A DNA stretch of 64,000 nt from Pseudoxanthomonas sp. JBR18 (GTDB lineage Bacteria; Pseudomonadota; Gammaproteobacteria; Xanthomonadales; Xanthomonadaceae). A program made the translations under genes and the position numbers. The stretch is from the NCBI RefSeq assembly GCF_028198165.1, contig NZ_CP116339.1, positions 1,991,001 to 2,055,000 on the forward strand, read 5' to 3'. Shown one piece after another: positions 55,189 through 64,000 of this stretch (within the stretch, counting starts at the first letter, position 1; each line of letters opens with the position of its first letter). The notes below the pieces were generated by a model that searched no databases, was not told the origin of the DNA, and saw only the letters and a list, made by a program, of their open reading frames with translations.

Positions 55189-57333
55189 ATGGGGAAGCCG
55201 GTGAAGACATCCCAAAATCACGGCCGGGGGCTGGGCGTGTCGATGCGCGCCTTCGCATTGGCGGTCCTGCTCGTCGCATGCTGGCCTTTCGCATCCGCCC
55301 AGGCGCAGACCGGTTGTACCGCCGGCGCCTGCGTGTCGGCTGGCCCGCGGCTGGTGAGCGTAGACAGTACGCAGGGACCGCTGCTGAATCTCCTGTTCCG
55401 CCTGCTGCTGCCCGGTACCACGGTCAATGCCAGCGTCCTGGACTGGAACGCGCTGGCGCAGTCGGATGTCAATCTCAATGCACTGATCACCCAGCTTGGC
55501 GCCAACCTGGGGCTGAGCGACACCAGCCAGATCCTCAATAGCCAGTTGACCTTGGCCCAGCTGCGGCTCGCGCTGGTGCAGGTGGCCCAGGCCGATGGCA
55601 ACACCGCGGCAGTCAGTGCGCTCAACGCGCTCTCGCCGGCACTCAGTGGGCTCTCGGGCACCGTCCGCCTGTCGAACCTCTTGCAGGTCAGCCTGCCGCA
55701 GGGATCGCTGGCGGATATCGATCTGGATCTGCTGGATGTCGTGACAGGCAGCGTCCAGCTCTACAACTTCTCCAACGTGGCCACCACGCCGCAACCGATC
55801 ACGGTAGACACCGCGGCGCTGGGTCTGTCGGGAGTCACGGCGCTGCAGCTGTGGGCTCAGGTGGTCGAGCCGCCGACGTACGTCTGCGGTGGCGCGGGAA
55901 GCGCGTTCCACACCGGCGCCATCCGGATCAAGCTCAACGCGCAGGCGATCAGCAACTTCGATCTTGCATCGCTACGCATGGCCATCAACGGGCTGGGGGT
56001 CAGCAACACCCAACTCTCGGCCAGCGTGCTGACCGTGCAGGCCTATGCCGACATCGCGCGGGCCGAGGGCACCATCACCGCCGTCGATGGGCTGGCCAAT
56101 ACGGTGAGCTTCACCGGGCGCCCTGGCCTGGTGAACCTGTACATCGGCAGCATCCCGGATGCGACGTTCTTCAACCGCAGCCAGGTGATCACCAGCGCGG
56201 TGGTGACACCGACCACCCTGACCACCCTCAACCTACGGTTTCAGACCAGCGTATTGGGACTGGGGCTGGTGACCGCACAGGTGCCGCTTGCCGTGCAGGC
56301 AAAGGCGGCGGCCACCGGATCGCCCGGCATGCAGTCGTTCACCGTTTCGGCGCCGTTTCCGCAGACGCGCACTGCCAGCGCGGGCACGGTCAGCGCTGGA
56401 TCCCTGATCACCAGCCTGCTGCAGAACCTGACCCTCACCACGACGGCCGGCGCAGTCTCGGCCACGTTGTTGGGCTCGCCGATCACCACGCCCTCGGCCG
56501 TCACCACGCTGGTGGGTCAGGTCGTCAGCTTGACCACCAGCACGCTCTCCACCCAGGTCGTCTCCCTGCTCACGCCGATCCTCAACACGGTCCTGGGTGG
56601 ACTGGTCGACAACCTGCTGGCGCTGCTGGGCATCCGGATCGGCGAGGCCGTGTTCACCGTCGAGGGCATCGCCCGCTCCTGCGCCGTGGTGCTCAGCCTG
56701 CAGAAGGTACTGGCGCCGACCAACGATGCCGGGCGCTTCGACCTCAACATCAGCACCGGCGGCAGCGTGGTCGCGTCTGCGAGCAACGTTGGCAACGGGG
56801 GAACGACCACGCCGTTCGTGACCACGCCGCAGAGCACCTACGCACTGGCCGAGGCGGCCGCCAATGGCACCATCTTGAGCCGCTACACCACCACCTGGTC
56901 ATGTGCCGACCAGGACAACAACAGCGTCGCCAGCGGCGCGGGCACCAGCTTCGAGTACGTCGCACCGGCCCTGAGCAACGTGCCGACCACCGTCGTGTGC
57001 CGGATCACCAACAGTGCGCGGCTGGCCGACCTGAGTGTGACCAAGAGCGATGCCAGCAGCAGCTACACGCCGGGCGGCGGCGGCACCTATGTGATCACGG
57101 TGAGCAACGCTGGACCAGCCGACGTCACCGGGGCCGTGGTCAACGACACGCTGCCGACCGGTGCGGCGCTGTCCGGCCCCTGGGCCTGCGCCTCGACCGG
57201 CGGCGGCAGCTGCCCGGCCTCGGGCGGCAGCGCGGGGGGCACGGTGATCGCCATCAGCGTGAACCTGCCCGCCGGTGCCCAGGCCGTCATCAACGTCCCC
57301 GTCAGCTACAGCGCTGACGCGGCGGGTTACTGA
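55189..57333 (+). CDS. secreted protein with truncated C-terminal DUF11 domain
   Basis: 714 residues from ATG 55189; ATG 55243 (residue 19) is an alternative. A signal peptide ends at ASAQAQ. Residues about 40-490 are Ser/Thr/Leu/Val-rich beta-type sequence that I cannot assign. Residues about 500-600 look like a prealbumin/SpaA-type fold (VLSLQKVLAPTNDAGRFDLNI broken by turns; TTWSCADQDN). Residues 611-714 are a DUF11 Ig-like domain (LADLSVTKSDASSSY, YVITVSNAGPADVTG) that ends at VPVSYSADAAGY, short of the final strand motif NTA-P-DP-NN. The missing part is found at the start of the next protein. No sortase or membrane anchor is seen. Confidence 0.82.
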   Translation: MGKPVKTSQNHGRGLGVSMRAFALAVLLVACWPFASAQAQTGCTAGACVSAGPRLVSVDSTQGPLLNLLFRLLLPGTTVNASVLDWNALAQSDVNLNALITQLGANLGLSDTSQILNSQLTLAQLRLALVQVAQADGNTAAVSALNALSPALSGLSGTVRLSNLLQVSLPQGSLADIDLDLLDVVTGSVQLYNFSNVATTPQPITVDTAALGLSGVTALQLWAQVVEPPTYVCGGAGSAFHTGAIRIKLNAQAISNFDLASLRMAINGLGVSNTQLSASVLTVQAYADIARAEGTITAVDGLANTVSFTGRPGLVNLYIGSIPDATFFNRSQVITSAVVTPTTLTTLNLRFQTSVLGLGLVTAQVPLAVQAKAAATGSPGMQSFTVSAPFPQTRTASAGTVSAGSLITSLLQNLTLTTTAGAVSATLLGSPITTPSAVTTLVGQVVSLTTSTLSTQVVSLLTPILNTVLGGLVDNLLALLGIRIGEAVFTVEGIARSCAVVLSLQKVLAPTNDAGRFDLNISTGGSVVASASNVGNGGTTTPFVTTPQSTYALAEAAANGTILSRYTTTWSCADQDNNSVASGAGTSFEYVAPALSNVPTTVVCRITNSARLADLSVTKSDASSSYTPGGGGTYVITVSNAGPADVTGAVVNDTLPTGAALSGPWACASTGGGSCPASGGSAGGTVIAISVNLPAGAQAVINVPVSYSADAAGY

Positions 57334-57347
57334 GGCGCAAGGCGACG

Positions 57348-60300
57348 ATGCGCCGGCCTTTCCAACCGCAGCCAGCGCGCCCGAACGCGATCGCCCGGCG
57401 GCGCGCGGGCTGCATGCTGTGGCTGACAGTTCTGCTGCTGATGCCGGCCATCGCAGCCGCGCAGACCTATCCGACCACGCTGTCCAACACCGCCAGCCTG
57501 ACCCTGCCGGCGGACACCACCGACCCGAATACCAGCAACAACAGCGCCACCGACCAGAATGCGTTGGCGCTGCAGGCCGACCTGTCGCTGAGCAAGACCC
57601 TGCTGAGTGCCACGCCGGTCGCCGTGGGGGGGGGCGTCCGCTACCAGATCGCGGTGTCCAACCTCGGGCCGTCGCGCGCGCCGGGCGTGACCTTGAGCGA
57701 TGCGGTCCCTGCGCAGCTGCAGAACGTCACCTGGACCTGCGCCGCCGGTAGCGTGGCATCGGCCTGTGGTGCCCCCAGTGGGAGCGGCAGCGTGTCCCTG
57801 CAGTTGGATGTCGGGCCGGCCGACACCGTCACCGTGGTGGTCAACGCCACGGCCCCGACCACGACGCCGGCGACCATCGGGGCCAACACGGCCAGCCTCA
57901 GCCTGCCGCCCACCATCACCGACCCCGACCCGGGCAACAACACGTCCACCTCGCCGGCCGTGCCGGTGACTCCGGACAGCATCGTTGCCAACGATGACAG
58001 CCTCGGCCCGGTGCAGGGGCGCGCCGGCAGCGCGAACGCCGGCAACGTGCTCACCAACGACACCCTGGCCGGTGCGTCGGTCAGTCCCGGCACGGTCACG
58101 CTCAGCCTGCAGACGCCCCCGTCCATGCCCAGCATCACCCTGGACACGGCGACCGGCGTGGTGTCGGTCGCGGCAGGCGCTGCGGCAGGCAGCTATCCGC
58201 TGGTCTACCAGATCTGCCAGACCAGCGACCCATCCAACTGCGACATCGCCTCGGCCACCATCGTCGTGGCGGCCGCGACCCTGGTGGCGAACAATGACAC
58301 CGCCGGTCCGGTCGACGCGGCCAGCGGGGCGACGGCGGTCATCAACGTGCTGGGCAACGACACCCTGGGCGGGGCGGCGGTCAACGCCGCCGAGGTCACG
58401 TTGACGTCCACCCCGGTCGGCCCGGTCACCATCAATGCCGACGGCAGCGTTGATGTGGCGCCCGGTGCCGCGGCCAACACGTACACGCTGAGCTACCAGC
58501 TGTGTGAAGTCCTCAATCCCAGCAACTGCGCCAGCGCCACGGTCGTGGTCACGGTCGCCGCGACCGCACCGACGATCGACGCGGTCGATGACGGCGGTAC
58601 GGTCGGCGGCGCGGCGGGCGGAACCGCGGTCGCCAACGTACTGGCCAATGACACGCTCGGCGGTGTGCCGGCTCAGGCGTCCAGCGTCGTGCTGACCGTG
58701 CAGGGCGGCTCGAATCCGAACGTGGTCCTCGACCCGGCCACGGGTGCGGTCACTGTCGCCGCCGGCACCGCGGCGGGCAGCTACAGCGTGCTGTATCGCC
58801 TCTGCGAGGCAGGCGCGCCGACCAACTGCGACGACGCCGACGTGGTGGTGACCGTCACCGCCGCCGTGCTGGTCGCCAACGATGACGCCGCCGGTCCGGT
58901 GGATGCGGCCACCGGTGCGACGGCGGTGAGCAACGTCCTGGACAACGACACCGCCGATGGCGCGGCGCTGACGCCCGGCGCGGTGACGCTGACCTCCACG
59001 CCCAACGGCCCGGTCAGCATCAACGCCGATGGCACGCTGGACGTCGCCGCCGGCGCCATGCCGGGCACCTACACAGTGAGCTACGCGATCTGCGAGGTGC
59101 TCAACCCCTCCAACTGCGCCAGCGCGCAGGCGGTGGTGACCGTCGCGGCGTCGCCTTCCGCATTGGACGCGGTCGATGACGCGTTCACCGGCCTGGCCGG
59201 CAACGCGAGCGTCGGCAACGTGCTGGTGAATGACAGCCTGGCCGGCGCCACCCCCACGGCTTCCAACGCGGTGCTCACCCAGACCAGCGGCGGGTCGGCG
59301 ATCACCATCGCCCCCAATGGCACGGTTGGCATCGCCGCAGGCACCGCATCGGGCACATACACCGCGACGTATCAGCTGTGCGAGGCGGCGGTGCCCGCCA
59401 ACTGCGATCCCGCTACGGTCACGGTGACCGTCAGCGCGCCGCCGGTCACCGTGCATGCGGTGGACGATGCGGTCTCCAGCCTGGCCGGCAACGCCAGCGC
59501 CGGCAACGTGCTGGGCAACGACAGCGTCGATGGCGTCGGCGCGACGACGGCCAATGCGACGCTCACCCAGACTGGTGGCGGGCCGGCGATCGCCATCGCG
59601 GCCGACGGCACCATCGGCGTGGCTGCCGGCACCGCGGCCGGCACCTACACGGCGACCTACCAGCTGTGCGCGCAGGCCTCCCCGACCAGTTGCGACACCG
59701 CGACGGTCACGGTGACCGTCAACACCGCACCGCCGGCGGTCGATGCCGTGGACGATGCGTATGCCGTCGTCGCGGGAGGCAGTGCCAGCGGCAGCGTGCT
59801 GGACAACGACACCGTCGGCGGCGCCACCGCGACAACGGGTAACGCCTCGCTGAGCCAGACCGGCGGGCAACCGGCGATCACCCTTTCCGCGGACGGCACC
59901 GTCAGCGTGGCGCCGGGGACGTCGCCCGGCACTTACGTTGCCAGCTACAGTCTGTGCGCGCAGGCCGCGCCGACCAGCTGCGACACGGCGACTGTGACGG
60001 TCACGGTGACGGCGGCACCGGCGGTGGTGGACGCGGTGGACGATGCGTTCTCCGCCACGGCGGGGAGCAGTGCGGGCAACGTGCTGGGCAACGACACCGT
60101 CGATGGTGCCGCGGCGACCACTGCGACGGTCAGCGTGAGCCAGACTACGGGCGGGCCGGCGCTGAGCATTGGCGCCAATGGCGTAGTCACCGTGGCGGCC
60201 GGTATGACAGCCGGCACCTATACCGCCAGTTATCAGCTGTGCGAGCTGGCGTATCCCGCCAACTGCGATACCGCTGCGGTGACCGTCACCGTCGTGGCGA

Positions 60301-63300
60301 CGGTCGCGCCGATCGACGCGGTGGATGACAGCTTCCACATTGCCGCAGGTGCGGCCAGCGCCGGCAGCGTCCTGTCCAACGACGAGGTGGGTGGAAGCCA
60401 GGCCACCTCGCTCAACGTCACCCTGAGCCAGATCAACGGTGGCCCGGTGCTGACGATCAATCCGGGCACCGGCACGGTCAGCGTCGCCGCGGGCACGGCC
60501 GCCGGGAACTACACCGCGACCTACCGGATCTGCGATATCGCCTCGCCCGGCGACTGCGACAGCGCGACGGTGACGGTCAACGTGCCGGCACCCGTGCTGG
60601 TGGTCGACGCCGTCCATGACGTGTTCTCTGCCAGCGCGGGGTCGATGGCCGGCAACGTGCTGGACAACGACACCCTGGGTGGCACACCGGCGACACCCGG
60701 CATCGTAGCCCTGACCCAGCTGGGCGGCACCCCGGCGATCGTCATCGCCGCCGACGGCACGGTCACCGTGGCGGCCGGCACGGCTGCAGGCAGCTACACG
60801 GCTAGCTACCAGCTGTGCGAGACCGCGGTGCCGACCAACTGCGACACCGCCACGATCACGGTCAACGTGAGCGCCACGGTAGCCATCGTCGCCAATGACG
60901 ATAGCTATTCCAGCGCCATCACTGGCACGGTTGGCAACGTACTGGACAACGACAGCGTCGGCGGCGCGGTCGCCACAACGGCCACGGTCAGCCTGGTGCA
61001 GACCACCGGCGCGCCGGTGCTCTCCATTGCCGCCAACGGCAGTGTGAGCGTGGCTAGCGGCGCGCCCGCGGGAATCTACACCGCGACCTATCGCATCTGC
61101 GATATCGACGATCCCAGCAACTGCGACACCGCGCAGGTCAGCGTGACGCTGACGACAGTCGCAGCGGTGGTCGACGCGGTGAGCGACAGCTACTACGTGG
61201 CGGCGGGGACCGCGAGCATCGGCAATGTGCTGGACAACGACACCGTCGATGGCGTGGCGGCCAGCGCAGCCACGGTCAGCGTTACCCAACTGGCAGGAAG
61301 CCCGGATCTGGTGATCGGCAGCGACGGCGCGCTGGCGCTGTCCAACGCCGCTGGCGGGACCTACACCGCTAGCTACCGGATCTGCCTGGTCAGTGATCCG
61401 GGCCATTGCGACACGGCAAGTGTGCAGGTCACCGCGGCCGCGGCCATCGTCGCGGCTGATGATGCCTTTGCTGCGGCCGCCGGCACGGCCAATGCCGGCA
61501 ATGTGCTGGACAACGACACGCTTGGCGGCGCGCCGGCGACCACCGGGACGGCCACGGTCACCCAGCTCGGCAGTGGGCCCGCCGTGCTGATCGCCCCAGA
61601 CGGAACGGTCTCGGTCACGACCGGGGCGGCGGCGGGGACGTACACCGCCACCTACCAGCTGTGCGAGACCGCCGTGCCGTCGAACTGCGACACGGCCAGC
61701 GTCAGCGTGGTCGTCAGCAGCGCCAGTGTTGTCCTGGCCGTGGACGACACCTTCTCAAGCGTGGCCGGCAACGCCAGCGTCGGCAACGTGCTGGGTAACG
61801 ATACGGTTGACGGCGCACTGGCGACCACGACCGAGGTCAGCGTCAGCCAGCTGAGCGGCAGCCCGCAGCTCACCATCGACAGCAGCGGCGTGGTCGGCGT
61901 CGCTGCCGGAACCGCGCCGGGCAGCTATACAGCGACCTACCGGATCTGCCTGCTGTCCGACGCCAGCGTCTGCGGCACCGCCACGGTGACCGTCACCGTG
62001 ACCGCTGCCGTTGTGCCGATCGATGCGGTGGACGACAGCTTCAGCGCGTCGGCGGGCACGGCCAACGTGGGCAACGTGCTGGGCAACGACACCGTGGCCG
62101 GCGCGCCGGCCACCCCGGCCAATGCCACGGTGGTCCAGCAGGCCGGATCGCCGGAACTGCTCATCGCCGCCGATGGCACCGTCTCGGTGGCCGGTGGCAC
62201 GGTCACAGGCACCTACTCGGCCAGTTATCAGCTCTGCAGCATTGCGGCACCAGGCGACTGCGATACCGCCAGCGTCACCGTGTCGGTCACCGCGATCCCG
62301 GCGGTGGCCGTGGATGCGGTGGATGACAGCTACGTGGTCACCACTGGCGCGACCACGGTCGGCAACGTGCTGGTCAATGACGCCGTGGACGGCGCGGTGG
62401 CTTCGGCGTCCAGCGTCGACCTCACCCAGACCGGCGGCACACCGGCAATCAGCATCGCGGCCGATGGCACGGTCACCCTGGCACCGGCCACGCCAGCGGG
62501 TAGCTACACCGCCACTTACCGGATCTGCGAGGCGGGCGATCCGGGCAACTGCGACACCGCGACGGTGGCCGTCACGGTCAACGATGTCGCCCCGGCCATC
62601 GTGGCGGTGGACGATGGTTTCTCCCTCGCCGCAGGCGGCACCAGCGCCGTCAGCGTGCTGGGCAATGATTCGGTCGGTGGCGTGGCGGCCACGCCGACCA
62701 ACGTCAGCTTCACCCAGAGCAGCGGCGGACCAACGCTGACCATCGCGGCCGACGGCACGGTGGCCGTGGCCACCGGGACCGCGCCAGGCAGCTACACGGC
62801 GACCTACCAGATCTGCGCCGTCGCCAGTCCAACCAGCTGCGCCACCGCGACGGTGACCGTGACCGTGACGGCGGCGGCGAACCCGGTCCTGGCCCAGGAC
62901 GACGCGTTCGCTGCCACGCCAGGCGCGCCGGATGCCGGCAACGTACTGCTCAACGACACGCTGGGAGGCGTGCCCGCGACGCCGGCGACCGTCACGCTGA
63001 CCCAGCTTGGCGGCAGCCCGGTGGTGTTGATCGCCAGCGACGGGACGGTCTCGGTCGCGGCGGGCACGGCGGCCGGATCGTATACGGCCACCTACCGGTT
63101 GTGCGAAACCGCCAGCCCATCCAACTGCGACACCGCCACGGTCACGGTGACCGTCAATGCGACGGCTGCGGCCATCGGCGCGCTGGACGACAGTTTCGGC
63201 GGGTCGGCGGGCAGTCCGGCCATCGGCAATGTCCTGGGCAACGATCAGGTGGATGGCGCGGCGGCCACCACCGCCACGGTGACCCTGACCCAGCTGGGCG

Positions 63301-64000
63301 GCGGCCCGGCCATCGCGATCGCGACCGACGGGACGGTGTCCATCGCTGGCGGGACCAGCGCCGGGACCTACACCGCCAGTTACAGGATCTGCGTCACCGC
63401 GCAGCCCACCGTCTGCGATACCGCCAGTGTGACGGTCACGGTGACCGTGGCGGAAGCCGTGATCGTGGCGGTGCCCGACAGCTTCTCCGCCACCGCCGGC
63501 ACCGCCAATGCCGGCAGCGTGCTGGTCAATGACACGGTCAACGGCGTGCCCGCATCGCCCGCCAGCGTGACGCTGGGCCAGACCGGGGGTGCGCCGGCAG
63601 TGAGCCTGGCCGCTGATGGCACCGTCTCGGTCGCGGCTGGCACCGCGCCGGGCAGCTATCCGGCCAGTTACCAGATCTGCCAGGTCGACGCGCCCACCAA
63701 CTGCGCGACCACCACCGTGACTGTGGTGGTCAATGCGACCGCGCCACCGGTCGAGGCGGTGGACGACGCCTTCAGTGCCAGCGCCGGTACGGCCAATGCC
63801 GGCAACGTGCTGGTCAACGATACGGTCGCCGGTGCCACGGCCACTGCGGGCACCGTGAGCCTGAGCCAACTCGACGGCGGGCCCGCGCTGCTGGTCGCCG
63901 CCGACGGCGGGGTGGCGGTCGCTGTGGGCGTCGCGGCTAGCACCTACACGGCGCGTTACCGGATCTGCGTGACCGCCTCGCCGACCGAGTGCGCGACCGC
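57348..64000 (+). CDS. giant secreted repeat protein, tandem Ig/cadherin-like domains (3' partial)
   Basis: The frame from ATG 57348 has no stop up to the window end, giving at least 2217 residues. A signal peptide with an Arg-rich start ends near residue 38 (LLLMPAIAAA-QT). Residues 39-66 form the last strands of a DUF11 domain (SNTASLTLPADTTDPNTSNN), then one full DUF11 domain follows (about 75-199). From about 210 on come 20 complete repeats and a 21st cut by the edge, each about 95-100 residues, like 'tandem-95' proteins. Such proteins are usually adhesins or biofilm matrix proteins secreted by type I or other systems. The C-terminus, with any secretion or anchor signal, is outside the window. 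It starts 14 bp after the previous gene. Confidence 0.9.
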   Translation, partial: MRRPFQPQPARPNAIARRRAGCMLWLTVLLLMPAIAAAQTYPTTLSNTASLTLPADTTDPNTSNNSATDQNALALQADLSLSKTLLSATPVAVGGGVRYQIAVSNLGPSRAPGVTLSDAVPAQLQNVTWTCAAGSVASACGAPSGSGSVSLQLDVGPADTVTVVVNATAPTTTPATIGANTASLSLPPTITDPDPGNNTSTSPAVPVTPDSIVANDDSLGPVQGRAGSANAGNVLTNDTLAGASVSPGTVTLSLQTPPSMPSITLDTATGVVSVAAGAAAGSYPLVYQICQTSDPSNCDIASATIVVAAATLVANNDTAGPVDAASGATAVINVLGNDTLGGAAVNAAEVTLTSTPVGPVTINADGSVDVAPGAAANTYTLSYQLCEVLNPSNCASATVVVTVAATAPTIDAVDDGGTVGGAAGGTAVANVLANDTLGGVPAQASSVVLTVQGGSNPNVVLDPATGAVTVAAGTAAGSYSVLYRLCEAGAPTNCDDADVVVTVTAAVLVANDDAAGPVDAATGATAVSNVLDNDTADGAALTPGAVTLTSTPNGPVSINADGTLDVAAGAMPGTYTVSYAICEVLNPSNCASAQAVVTVAASPSALDAVDDAFTGLAGNASVGNVLVNDSLAGATPTASNAVLTQTSGGSAITIAPNGTVGIAAGTASGTYTATYQLCEAAVPANCDPATVTVTVSAPPVTVHAVDDAVSSLAGNASAGNVLGNDSVDGVGATTANATLTQTGGGPAIAIAADGTIGVAAGTAAGTYTATYQLCAQASPTSCDTATVTVTVNTAPPAVDAVDDAYAVVAGGSASGSVLDNDTVGGATATTGNASLSQTGGQPAITLSADGTVSVAPGTSPGTYVASYSLCAQAAPTSCDTATVTVTVTAAPAVVDAVDDAFSATAGSSAGNVLGNDTVDGAAATTATVSVSQTTGGPALSIGANGVVTVAAGMTAGTYTASYQLCELAYPANCDTAAVTVTVVATVAPIDAVDDSFHIAAGAASAGSVLSNDEVGGSQATSLNVTLSQINGGPVLTINPGTGTVSVAAGTAAGNYTATYRICDIASPGDCDSATVTVNVPAPVLVVDAVHDVFSASAGSMAGNVLDNDTLGGTPATPGIVALTQLGGTPAIVIAADGTVTVAAGTAAGSYTASYQLCETAVPTNCDTATITVNVSATVAIVANDDSYSSAITGTVGNVLDNDSVGGAVATTATVSLVQTTGAPVLSIAANGSVSVASGAPAGIYTATYRICDIDDPSNCDTAQVSVTLTTVAAVVDAVSDSYYVAAGTASIGNVLDNDTVDGVAASAATVSVTQLAGSPDLVIGSDGALALSNAAGGTYTASYRICLVSDPGHCDTASVQVTAAAAIVAADDAFAAAAGTANAGNVLDNDTLGGAPATTGTATVTQLGSGPAVLIAPDGTVSVTTGAAAGTYTATYQLCETAVPSNCDTASVSVVVSSASVVLAVDDTFSSVAGNASVGNVLGNDTVDGALATTTEVSVSQLSGSPQLTIDSSGVVGVAAGTAPGSYTATYRICLLSDASVCGTATVTVTVTAAVVPIDAVDDSFSASAGTANVGNVLGNDTVAGAPATPANATVVQQAGSPELLIAADGTVSVAGGTVTGTYSASYQLCSIAAPGDCDTASVTVSVTAIPAVAVDAVDDSYVVTTGATTVGNVLVNDAVDGAVASASSVDLTQTGGTPAISIAADGTVTLAPATPAGSYTATYRICEAGDPGNCDTATVAVTVNDVAPAIVAVDDGFSLAAGGTSAVSVLGNDSVGGVAATPTNVSFTQSSGGPTLTIAADGTVAVATGTAPGSYTATYQICAVASPTSCATATVTVTVTAAANPVLAQDDAFAATPGAPDAGNVLLNDTLGGVPATPATVTLTQLGGSPVVLIASDGTVSVAAGTAAGSYTATYRLCETASPSNCDTATVTVTVNATAAAIGALDDSFGGSAGSPAIGNVLGNDQVDGAAATTATVTLTQLGGGPAIAIATDGTVSIAGGTSAGTYTASYRICVTAQPTVCDTASVTVTVTVAEAVIVAVPDSFSATAGTANAGSVLVNDTVNGVPASPASVTLGQTGGAPAVSLAADGTVSVAAGTAPGSYPASYQICQVDAPTNCATTTVTVVVNATAPPVEAVDDAFSASAGTANAGNVLVNDTVAGATATAGTVSLSQLDGGPALLVAADGGVAVAVGVAASTYTARYRICVTASPTECAT
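57975..64000 (+). repeat. 21 coding tandem repeats of about 96 codons
   Basis: Consensus per repeat: V-DAVDD-F, AGN or AG-A, GNVL-NDT, G-AT, V-LTQ-GG-P, IAADGTVSVAAGT, G-YTATYQLC, 8 residues, C-TATVTVTV. From three measured units the period is exactly 288 bp (starts of the VDD codons 59172, 59460, 59748, 60036), varying to 285 and 291 bp later. Nearly every repeat has two Cys nine residues apart, probably a disulfide. The repeats are clearly diverged from each other at DNA level. Confidence 0.9.

Noticed and set aside
55851..57317. 488-codon plus-strand frame overlapping the DUF11 protein
   Set aside because: Shadow in another frame with His/Arg/Gly-rich text; the 714-residue frame has a signal peptide and a known domain.
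57327..63869. Two very long open frames on the minus strand (57327-61406 and 61755-63869) rich in Arg, His, Gly and Asp
   Set aside because: They mirror the repeats of the plus-strand giant gene; GC-rich repeats without stops give long antisense frames. No family resemblance and no signal peptide.
57975..64000. Regular repeats as a CRISPR array
   Set aside because: Period of about 288 bp, diverged units and one open frame: they are coding domain repeats.

Overview
The window is GC-rich chromosomal DNA (dense genes, codon third positions mostly G/C) with a gene set typical of the Xanthomonadaceae/Lysobacteraceae (Pseudoxanthomonas, Stenotrophomonas, Lysobacter, Luteimonas group): fused indolepyruvate:ferredoxin oxidoreductase, glnA-glnB-amtB-ntrB-ntrC, tandem sodC lipoproteins, hemD-hemX-hemY and secB-gpsA. 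The genus cannot be fixed from sequence reading alone. No rRNA, tRNA, CRISPR array, transposase or phage gene was seen.

Layout. 1-4254: sensor kinase (5' end outside the window), single-domain response regulator, receiver-kinase-receiver hybrid and a DUF938 methyltransferase. 4506-9157: MltB-type lytic transglycosylase, membrane acyltransferase, and a two-gene osmoprotectant-type ABC importer whose binding protein and permease are fused. 9158-9878: a gene-free, inverted, repeat-built region. 9879-13412: ergothioneine genes egtB and egtD with a divergent class V PLP enzyme that may act as the C-S lyase. 13416-21315: DUF3253 protein, ilvA, the 1237-residue 2-oxoacid:ferredoxin oxidoreductase, an AEC transporter and an unknown protein. 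21477-26553: a tightly overlapped MacB-like exporter operon with three different periplasmic adaptors. 26712-26907: an MFS pseudogene scrap. 26908-35399: Ycf46-like AAA ATPase, orphan ParA, SixA-like phosphatase, YceI, a phospholipase D lipoprotein, hotdog thioesterase, PlsC-like acyltransferase, YheT-like hydrolase and PEBP protein. 35468-42675: uppP and the nitrogen regulon, with a readable sigma-54 promoter and three NtrC-type sites. 42767-44026: two sodC copies, the first lacking the metal-bridging histidine. 44107-54259: unknown protein, FadI-like thiolase, YhhS-like MFS, hemY/hemX/hemD, thioesterase, secreted unknown, rhodanese, secB, gpsA. 54260-64000: a less GC-rich stretch with an XRE regulator, then two secreted proteins; the second is a giant with at least 21 tandem repeats of about 96 residues that runs off the right edge.

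How it works together. The nitrogen block is self-contained: PII (GlnB) senses nitrogen and controls NtrB and AmtB, NtrB phosphorylates NtrC, and NtrC acts on the sigma-54 promoter of glnA and probably on an operator lying over the ntrB start codon. Most other blocks are housekeeping or envelope functions.

Most unusual observations: (i) a DUF11 Ig-like domain that appears split across two adjacent secreted proteins, with the missing last strands at the mature N-terminus of the giant repeat protein; (ii) the three-adaptor MacB-like operon; (iii) a dispersed two-hairpin intergenic element whose three copies keep their stems through compensatory base changes; (iv) the sodC copy with Ile in place of the bridging His.
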